DNA from: Verrucomicrobiota bacterium
Lineage (GTDB): Bacteria > Verrucomicrobiota > Verrucomicrobiia > Limisphaerales > UBA1096
Direction: 5' to 3'
NCBI GenBank assembly: GCA_003972865.1
Contig: QOAX01000262.1
Coordinates: forward strand, 1-7,407
Length of the DNA stretch: 7,407 bases
The notes beneath the pieces were generated by a model that made no database searches, had not been told where the DNA came from, and worked only from the letters and a program-made list of their open reading frames with translations. Shown here piece after piece: positions 1 through 7,000 of this stretch. The position numbers and the translations under genes are program-made. How positions within the stretch are numbered: position 1 is the stretch's first letter; the number at the start of each line of letters is the position of its first letter.

Positions 1-624
1 ATAACTGGTGCCTCGGAGACTGACGATGTTATCGGCTCCAGGACCGACCTCCGCATTCACACTCTCCAGCGTGAATTGGGGTGTCTTGAAATCGACATCC
101 AATTGCGGAGGGCGAATAAGAATCTCGGGCTGCACCAGCACTCCGTTGAAGTACACTTCAACCCCAAAACGCGGGTCCGCGGGGCGCGTATCCAAATTAT
201 TAGCGTCGAATGTGACTGAGAGAAGGCTGGTCGGTTCCAGCGTGTCGGGAAGATTAAAGTGATACCTGAGATCAAGATCCCCAGCGGCAAAAGCCCGTTC
301 GGCAGCCTCTTCATCGTAGTCCACCAGGCCAATTGGTTCATACTCGCCGTTGCCAGGAATGAGGGTCGTGTATTCTCCGGCAAAGTAGTAGTCATTGTCC
401 GCTCCCCGGGGTTCCGAGGTGCTGAAAGGACTTCCTGGCAAAGGGCTGATCTCTCCGTTCTCCTGCACAAAACTGGCGTCGGCTCCGCCGTCCCAGCCGG
501 CGGGCCAACCGTTATCGTCGAGCCCGACGGTCCATAACAATTCTTGCGCATTCGAGTAGGTTGAGATTCCGAGGAGAAGCAAGCAGCACATCACTGCTCT
601 GTTGAGACTGTTGTCCGAGTCCAT
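1..624 (-). CDS. Secreted protein with signal peptide, N-terminal part (runs off left edge)
   Basis: Reading the minus strand from the ATG at 624-622 gives 208 codons without a stop up to the window edge, so this is the N-terminal part of a longer protein. Residues 1-26 look like a signal peptide: a short polar start with Arg9, a hydrophobic core (CCLLLLGIS) and a cleavage site SNA|QE after Ala26. The mature part is acidic and rich in Gly, Asp, Asn and aromatics, with the block ADNDYYFAGEY near residues 75-85 and FGVEVYFNGVLVQPEI near 152-167, which reads like beta-strands of a sandwich fold. From memory, such blocks occur in large secreted proteins of Verrucomicrobiota; I cannot name a function. 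An in-frame TGA lies 11 codons before the ATG. A TTG at 639-637 would add five residues, including one Arg. There is no clear Shine-Dalgarno. The gene is divergent from the FG-GAP gene. Being open at the edge, it is easily missed by callers that need a stop; the closed minus-strand frame at 551-57 is only its shadow. Confidence 0.85.
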   Translation of the reverse strand, partial: MDSDNSLNRAVMCCLLLLGISTYSNAQELLWTVGLDDNGWPAGWDGGADASFVQENGEISPLPGSPFSTSEPRGADNDYYFAGEYTTLIPGNGEYEPIGLVDYDEEAAERAFAAGDLDLRYHFNLPDTLEPTSLLSVTFDANNLDTRPADPRFGVEVYFNGVLVQPEILIRPPQLDVDFKTPQFTLESVNAEVGPGADNIVSLRGTSY

Positions 625-792
625 ACGGGAGACTGGCAAGATCGCGAACCCGTGTCAATCCCACCCATAACAATTCCGATTGGTGGCAGGCTCTTCAAAG
701 AACAAAAAATTCAGCGACGCCCAGAGTGGACTGTGGACAGGGACAGCAATTCGGCTCGACAGCCCTTAAGTACCAATGTAGACAGGAACCGA
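625..792. promoter_or_regulatory. Divergent intergenic region between the secreted-protein gene and the FG-GAP gene
   Basis: This 168-base stretch lies between two genes that point away from each other, so it should hold both promoters and any shared operator. On the minus strand a TTGACA hexamer (653-658, read TGTCAA on plus) lies upstream of the leftward gene. The sequence 17 bases further on, CAGTCT, is a poor -10 box, so the match is weak. On the plus strand I see no convincing -35/-10 pair. If the rightward gene instead starts at GTG 652, the gap shrinks to 27 bases. That is too small for two ordinary promoters and is one reason for preferring the later start. No operator-like inverted repeat stood out. 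Confidence 0.4.
784..787 (+). promoter_or_regulatory. Ribosome binding site deciding the ATG 793 start
   Basis: AGGA within ACAGGAACCGA ends five bases before the ATG at 793-795, an acceptable Shine-Dalgarno spacing. The alternative GTG at 652 has no purine-rich stretch before it. The site also sits directly before the point where the protein becomes a normal membrane-protein N-terminus (MKPRSKAPPRPGTKNK followed by a hydrophobic segment). The core is short, so the call is moderate. Confidence 0.5.
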
Positions 793-3700
793 ATGAAACC
801 TCGATCAAAAGCTCCACCCCGCCCCGGTACAAAAAATAAGCTGATCGTAGCCTTGATCGCTGTATCATGGATTTGTGGCGGTGCATTGCTAAAACTCAAT
901 GTGCCATGGTTATATCTTCTGATCGCTATTTCGGTGACAGCGGCTCTCTGGGTGGGGCGGCGGCAAGGGTGGTTGCTGCGAGCTGTGGTCTTACTTGCCT
1001 TGGCCATTCCTATTTTGAAAATAGTGCAGAAAAGGTCTCCAAAAGGAGACCTCCATGAGAATACGCCAACGACATTCACCTCCACGTCTGAAAAGCGGGA
1101 TGGTGCTGTAATCCGAGCCCTCGTAGCCGCCGAGGAAACCTATCTGAACCTAAGCCCGAAAATGAACATCCTTTCCAAGGGCCTTCTTGACCTGCGCCTG
1201 CCCGGCCCGACGGCAGACGCTGAAAGTGTGTTTTCGACTACCGTAACCACCGTCGATCTCGATCTTACACCCGCGGCGACCCCAACCGGTACTTCCAAGT
1301 TCGAGTCTCACCCCTGGCCGATGGCTGCACTCTCCAAACAAACCGACAGAGTGAATCTATGGCGTCCGATGCTTGATGAAATCTCATTTTTCGAACACGC
1401 AAAAGTTGAAATCATCAGTGGCGATCATCCAGACGGCAATATGTTGCGGTATGAAGCGAAGGGTGGTTTCGAAGCCCTCGCGCGCATGAAGTCAGACCAG
1501 TGGCGTTCATTCGAAGGAAGGATGGAGCTGACCTGGGAGCATTCAAGAACCGACGACGGCGCCGCCGGGGGCTGGCAGATCACCGGTTGGAAAACCACTG
1601 AGATGCACTGGCGCGCCAGCCCCAAGCGGCTTTTCGTCGAAGCATTGGATACGGCCATGCATGAATCACAGGAAGCATCCATGCTGCGCCGATCGCTCCA
1701 TTATGAAGCGACAGTAAAGCATTACCGCGATGGCGCGAAGCAGTTGCCGCATCCGTACTTTGCGCCCATCTCCGCTAATCAAAAGGAAGGCATAGCCGTG
1801 GCCGATGTTAATGGAGATGGGTTCGATGATATTTATATCACCATGCGACTCGGTAAAAACATGCTTCTTGTCAATCAGGGGGATGGAACATTCCTTGAAC
1901 AGGCAGCTTCGTTCAAACTGGATCTCCCAGGCCACACCCCTTGCGCGCTCTTTGCAGACTTCGACAATGACGGCGACCAGGATGTGATATTGGGACGCAG
2001 CTTGTTAAAAACGAGCTATCTCGAGAATCGGCAGGGCGTATTCTACCAACACCCAATTCCAAAATTCATGCCGATGGCCGCCCTTTCAATGTCTGCGGCG
2101 GATTACAACATGGACGGCCTGCTGGATGTTTACATCTGCACCTATCGGCCAGCCGCTCCGGCCGGAGCAAGTCCGGCGGGAGGCGTCGCGCAGAGCAAGG
2201 ATGGAGACTTTGACTGGCCGGACGAGTTCTTCGATATCAATCTGGCCAGGGAATATCGGCGGCGTGTGTCAGAACACCGAAAGCGCAAGGGCGGAACAGT
2301 TCTCGATCAACTTGGCCCCCCCAATGTTTTGCTGGTCAATCGCGGCGGCGGACGTTTCGAGCCTGCGCCAGAAAACGACACGGTCGGAATCTGGCGCAAC
2401 TCGATGCAAGCCACCTGGGGCGATTACAACCGGGATGGCCGCCCGGATCTCTACATCGCCAACGACTGGGGTCTCGATGTGCTGTTTCGCAACGATGGAT
2501 CGGGCGGTTTCACGGATGTCACCACCCAGGCGGGTGTCACCGCCTACGGCTATGCCATGGGCGCTTCCTGGGGAGATTACGACAATGATGGCCAGGACGA
2601 TCTTTACGTCTCGAACATGTATAGCGAGCCAGGCCGCCGCATCACCAAGCAAATCCCGGGACTAGAAAAAATGTTCATTGAATCCGCCGCGGGCAACTGG
2701 CTTTACCACCAGGTTGCCAACGGAAAATTTGAGCAGGTCGCCGGCCTTATGCCGCCCTCGATGACAGTGATGAAGGCCGGTTGGTCGTGGGGCGGATGTT
2801 TCGCCGACTTCGACAACGACAGCTTCCTCGATCTCTATGTGCTAAACGGCTACTTTACCGCACCGAAGGAACATTCCTCAGGACTGGATCTTGAAAGTAA
2901 TCTATGGCGCACTATGGTGCGCACCGACGAAAACCTCTCCCGCCCCAGCTTCCGATTTTCCCCCGAGTGGAAACGAACCTCCGCGCCTGACAGCCATGGC
3001 CCGATGATCGACGCGCGCCTGGCCGGTGTCGAACGACAGGGAGACAAAGTCCTTGTGCATTCCCTTAACGGGAACGAACGCAATCGTTACTTCGCCAATC
3101 ACGCCGGACGCTCCTTTGCGGACATTTCGGCGCTGACCGGATTGGACAACCCGGCAGACAGCCGAGGTTTTGCAATTCTGGACTATGATCGTGACGGCTG
3201 GCAGGACATCGCGTTGGTCAACGCCAACCAACCCCTATTCAATCTCTACCACAACGAAATGGGAACAACCGGGTTAAGTGGCGGCGTGATCGCCATTCGC
3301 TTCGTTGGCGGAAATCGCCAAGCGTCTCCCTCCAAAGGATTCGGGTGTCGCGATGGCTACGGCGCCCGGATTGTGGTGGATCTGGGTAATGAGAAGATTA
3401 CTCGAGAGCATCGCTGCGGCGATGGTTGGTCCACCCAGAATTCGCCAACGATGATGGTGGGCATCGGCTCTCACACAAATGTCGTCTCGCTCACCGTTAA
3501 ATGGCCTTCCGGCAGGACGACCACCACACAAGGTGTTCCGGAAGGAACCTTGCTCACCGTCTACGAGAATCCGGAGGACGGTCCGACAAATGATCCGGTC
3601 GAGCGCACCACTTATAGAGTAAAGGCAAGCGAGCGGAGAATGGCGCCAATCAACCGGGAGGTGTTCCCGATCGCCGCGGTGGACAGTTCCGCCAAGCCCG

Positions 3701-4071
3701 GTGCCCGCCTTCGTGTTTACACGACATTTTCAACGTCCAACCAGCCGTACAAAGAGAACCTGCCGCGCCTGCGACATGTGCGCGCAGAACTTGGCCCCGA
3801 AGGAGTTGATATCATCGCGGTGCCCATCGATGATACAGACGACAACCAGAAGCTCGCTGATTATAACAGAGAATATCGGCCCTCAACACGCCTCATCCGA
3901 ATTGCCGTAAGCCAGCGGGCTGGTGCCGCTGCCGCCTTCACCAAGGTTTTTGGCGCTGAACCGCCGCTGCCTTCCTCGGTCATCACGGATAGCTCGGGCC
4001 ATGTCCTCGCGACCCAGCCTGGTGTTCCTGGTATTTCTGCGTTGAGAAAAATGCTGCGACGGGATCCTTGA
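793..4071 (+). CDS. Membrane-anchored FG-GAP/VCBS repeat protein with ASPIC/UnbV domain and thioredoxin-like C-terminus (CRTAC1-like)
   Basis: This gene encodes 1092 residues from ATG 793, or 1139 from GTG 652 (see the separate finding on the start). Residues 17-33, 37-55 and 61-78 are hydrophobic membrane segments. The basic N-terminus and the GRRQGWLLR loop fit a cytoplasmic N-terminus and a periplasmic or external body. Residues 79-330 match nothing I know, though 187-275 is Trp-rich (VNLWRPMLDE, GGWQITGW). Seven Ca-loop repeats D-x-[DN]-x-D-[GS]-x-x-D start at residues 338, 389, 437, 544, 595, 672 and 797, as in integrin-like FG-GAP propellers. Residues 832-925 look like ASPIC/UnbV (GYGARIVVDLG, WSTQNSP, VKWPSGRT), with Cys852 and Cys875 a possible disulfide. 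Residues 970-1092 have thioredoxin/TlpA-like layout (FSTSNQPYKENLPRL, IIAVPIDD, LPSSVITDSSG), but NQPY replaces CxxC, so no redox activity is expected. The family is usually assigned to protein binding; the partner is unknown. It ends in TGA, nine bases from the convergent CotH gene. Confidence 0.9.
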   Translation: MKPRSKAPPRPGTKNKLIVALIAVSWICGGALLKLNVPWLYLLIAISVTAALWVGRRQGWLLRAVVLLALAIPILKIVQKRSPKGDLHENTPTTFTSTSEKRDGAVIRALVAAEETYLNLSPKMNILSKGLLDLRLPGPTADAESVFSTTVTTVDLDLTPAATPTGTSKFESHPWPMAALSKQTDRVNLWRPMLDEISFFEHAKVEIISGDHPDGNMLRYEAKGGFEALARMKSDQWRSFEGRMELTWEHSRTDDGAAGGWQITGWKTTEMHWRASPKRLFVEALDTAMHESQEASMLRRSLHYEATVKHYRDGAKQLPHPYFAPISANQKEGIAVADVNGDGFDDIYITMRLGKNMLLVNQGDGTFLEQAASFKLDLPGHTPCALFADFDNDGDQDVILGRSLLKTSYLENRQGVFYQHPIPKFMPMAALSMSAADYNMDGLLDVYICTYRPAAPAGASPAGGVAQSKDGDFDWPDEFFDINLAREYRRRVSEHRKRKGGTVLDQLGPPNVLLVNRGGGRFEPAPENDTVGIWRNSMQATWGDYNRDGRPDLYIANDWGLDVLFRNDGSGGFTDVTTQAGVTAYGYAMGASWGDYDNDGQDDLYVSNMYSEPGRRITKQIPGLEKMFIESAAGNWLYHQVANGKFEQVAGLMPPSMTVMKAGWSWGGCFADFDNDSFLDLYVLNGYFTAPKEHSSGLDLESNLWRTMVRTDENLSRPSFRFSPEWKRTSAPDSHGPMIDARLAGVERQGDKVLVHSLNGNERNRYFANHAGRSFADISALTGLDNPADSRGFAILDYDRDGWQDIALVNANQPLFNLYHNEMGTTGLSGGVIAIRFVGGNRQASPSKGFGCRDGYGARIVVDLGNEKITREHRCGDGWSTQNSPTMMVGIGSHTNVVSLTVKWPSGRTTTTQGVPEGTLLTVYENPEDGPTNDPVERTTYRVKASERRMAPINREVFPIAAVDSSAKPGARLRVYTTFSTSNQPYKENLPRLRHVRAELGPEGVDIIAVPIDDTDDNQKLADYNREYRPSTRLIRIAVSQRAGAAAAFTKVFGAEPPLPSSVITDSSGHVLATQPGVPGISALRKMLRRDP
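1804..3207 (+). repeat. Seven FG-GAP/VCBS-type calcium-loop repeats within the CDS
   Basis: Seven nine-residue loops occur in the protein frame: DVNGDGFDD (1804-1830), DFDNDGDQD (1957-1983), DYNMDGLLD (2101-2127), DYNRDGRPD (2422-2448), DYDNDGQDD (2575-2601), DFDNDSFLD (2806-2832) and DYDRDGWQD (3181-3207). Most are followed by an [IL]Y[IV] strand and several by a LLVNQGDGTF-like FG-GAP block. Seven loops would suit a seven-bladed propeller. The sixth has Ser in place of the usual Gly. Spacing is uneven: the intervals 3 to 4 and 6 to 7 are long and hold insertions. This is a protein-level repeat, not a DNA tandem repeat. Confidence 0.85.
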
Positions 4072-4082
4072 AGTGTTGGATC
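4063..4082. terminator. Weak inverted repeat across the convergent stop codons (doubtful terminator)
   Basis: GATCC at 4063-4067 and GGATC at 4078-4082 can form a five-pair stem with a ten-base loop. It spans the stop codon of the rightward gene (4069-4071) and reaches into the stop codon of the leftward gene (4083-4081). There is no T-run on either side, so a classical intrinsic terminator is unlikely. With only nine bases between the two genes, transcription of each probably runs into the other, or ends by another mechanism. Confidence 0.15.
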
Positions 4083-7000
4083 ACTGCCCAACCACGCGCA
4101 ATCGCACATAAAGTTGAGGTTGATCGCGGAGAGGCGGTTTGACACGCCATGCACGCACAGCCCTGCCATCTCCGAGCGGTTCCGTCGAAACCAATTCGAA
4201 GTGCGAGGCTCCGTCCTGCCACTCGACAAGGTCCGTTGAAAAGTGAAATTCGATCTGGACTCCTTCCGCGGCAAGACTGATCGGAACCGTGAAAAGAAGA
4301 GCGTCCTCTCCCGCGGGAACGTCCCCGTCCCATCTGAACCCCGGAAAGATGGGAGAAAGGCCGAGGTCATTACCGAGCGCGTAATCAATCAGGTCGGGTT
4401 CACCGTTTCCATTCGCGTCCCCCAGCGGATCAGAGGGGAACGGCGCCCCGTCCGTCCCTCCGAGACTGCCACCTGGCTGCAGGCTGACGCGCCAGTTCTC
4501 GGAAAGAGCAGGATCAGGATGGGTGTGAGGCGCGATCAAAACGAGACTGTGACCGGACTGGTCAGCCTCGGTCTGCCAGGGCGGCTGATCATCGTAGGCA
4601 AACTCCAAGATCGTTCCGTTATTTGCATCCTCCAGTTTGAGGCGTTCCCCGCCGTTACTGAGCGCGGTGCCATTGGCGAAAACGCCCGCCACCGGATGGT
4701 TGGCTCCATAAGCGGTCTCAAAGGCGGCGAGATCGCGCACGATCAAAACTCGCTCACCCGGGGCCAGCGAGACGATGGCACTGCCAGTGAAATTAAATTC
4801 AACTCCTTGCGTGAAGCGGACCTCCTCCAAATTCAGCGTGTCCGCACTGCTGATGTTTAACAGTTCAACATATTCAGCCAGGTTGTCATCGGAAGGATGA
4901 TACATCAACTCGCTCATCACGAGAAAACGTTGCGCGTCCGATGCCTGCTCCACCAAGGTGGTGGTTGTGTTATTTGTCACTCCGATAGCGTCAAGTATCG
5001 CAAGCGTTTCCCCGAGATTTGAAAGGTGTCCTTGGTATCCACCCTGCACAAAAAGCCCTTCACCGCCTTTCGGCGTTAACGTTCGCGCTCGGAAAGCCGC
5101 TACGTTCGGACTCACGTAAAGCGCAGCGTTTGGCGCAAGAACCGTTCCGGCTGCAAAGACATGCTCGATGCCTCCGGTCAACCGCCAGTTGGAAATGTCC
5201 ACCGCAATCGAATTCGGATTGAGCAGTTGGATGAACTCTTCGTCCTGGTTTCCCGAGGCAGGATTTGCCTCGATCGCTCCGAAATTGATTCTCGGTTCAA
5301 GAGTGGTTGGCGCGCTGACTCTGCCTCCGTAAAGCTCCGGAACAATGAGCATGTCGCTGCTGTTCACGGTGTTGTTGAGCCCCTGTATCGCGAGCACGTT
5401 CCGTCCGTTTCTTAGTTTGCCCTTCTTATCTGAGACGTCGAATTTGATGTAGGCTCGCGGATTGGCCCCGTGCGCCACCCTCGCGGATGAATTCCACCCG
5501 GGTGAAGCGGGTGAATTTGCAGAAACGAGCTGCTCCCCGTTTAGAAAAGCCACGAAGCCGTCGTCGTATTTTATTCGTAATTCAAGCAGGTCCACCAAGG
5601 CTGGATCACTTACATCAAAATCGATTCGGATATAAACACTGGTATTGCTCCGCATTTGGCGGCCGACGTCCACTCCAATGAGCGAATCGTACGTGGTCGC
5701 CCGGTCGTAGCCCACGCCGGTTGGACCGCTCAGCCAACCGGTCGTGTCGAAAGGCTCAAATGAAGGACTCCCAGTCCAGGTGGCGCCCAGATTGCCATTG
5801 GTGGGCACAAGCACCTTTGCGGCGGCTTTATTCGCCACCAGAGAAAAATAGTTGGTAGTCGGCTCTCCGCCGGTCTGTGGCAGCGGAATTTCCCCGCCGT
5901 GCCCGACAATCTGTGTGTTATAGATGTATTTTCGGCGAGCGGGCAGATATTCGGTTTTCCACCGTTCAATCGCTTCTGCCATGGTTTCTACGTCCGGATT
6001 CGTGTTTGTGTACCGCACAGTTGCGCCGCGTTGCAGCCAGGAACCCCATTTCTTAAAATCAAGCCGGGCATCCGACGGCGCGATCGCTGGAGGATCGATC
6101 AACTGTGATTGTTCATTGAGGCGCCGCTCATAGTACAATTCGTTTTCGGGCGTGCCAGGCGCGGGAAGCGGTTGGAGAAAACGGTCCGTGAGCGTGCGAA
6201 TGCGCCGCATGATCATGGCACGAATGGCCGGGTTTGCGAACATGTGGGAGACCAGGCGAATGCGGGTGCCGCTGACCACAAATCCATTCGTGTAAAGTCG
6301 ATTATCAAAATACGTGTTTTGCGTGTTCCAGGTGCGCCCATGGGAGAGATCAAGATCCCAAGGCAGGATGGCCCATTCGCCGCTTTGACCCGTATCACGG
6401 TAGATATACCAGTTTTTACGGTGCATATCGATGTTCCTGATTACCGAATTGGCTGCGAGCAAATTGACACATCGCGGAATATCGATGTTGTCATAGAGAT
6501 AATTGACCAAAGCCTCCCCCCTAAGATCGAGGCCATCAATGAGCGCCTGAAGATCGGCGTTGTTCTCAAACCGCCGGGTCTTCTTTTCCACTCCATTAGT
6601 CGCATTGTCACCGGAATCTTTGTTGAGAGTATTCGCGTAAACCTTGTACAGAGCACCGTCCCTGTTCAAGCCGGCCCGTTTTAAGTACGTTTCATCCGCG
6701 TCCTCGACCAGATCCGCCGTGCTGAAGAAATCCCCGTTATGTTGGACTCGCACCGTGTGGGCAAAATGGGCGGCCACCCCTGCTTCACGCATCACTTCGT
6801 AGGCAAGAACATGACGCACCTTGGATTTGTCCGCCCAATTGGTAAGCAGATCAATGTCGGCCACCCTCGGGGCGTTTGCGCTCCAACGAAATCGCTGCGT
6901 GCGATTGAAATCGATGTTGTAACTCTTCTTCGGAAAACCAGCCGAGGATTGTCCATGCAGAGTAAACAATACGCGGTCGTAAAACTCGCCGTTATAATAC

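Noticed and set aside
57..551. Minus-strand 164-codon frame in the left region
   Set aside because: It overlaps the 624-1 frame, which has a signal peptide and a clean extracellular protein sequence. The 164-codon product has the Arg/Thr/Ser-rich look of an out-of-frame shadow.
653..658. TTGACA (minus strand) as a sigma-70 -35 box
   Set aside because: The hexamer is perfect, but the sequence at the proper -10 distance (CAGTCT) is poor. Chance occurrence cannot be excluded, so it is only mentioned within the intergenic region.
2126..2665. Plus-strand 179-codon frame inside the FG-GAP gene
   Set aside because: It is a +1-type shadow of the Ca-loop repeats, with Ser/Thr/Arg/Met-rich nonsense composition.
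4243..4860. Plus-strand 205-codon frame opposite the lamin-tail region
   Set aside because: Its sequence is charged and featureless with no start signal, and it is antisense to well-supported lamin-tail-like domains.
6109..6684. Plus-strand 191-codon frame inside the CotH gene
   Set aside because: It lies antisense to the catalytic CotH motifs, has no recognisable domain and is explained as a shadow of a constrained coding strand.
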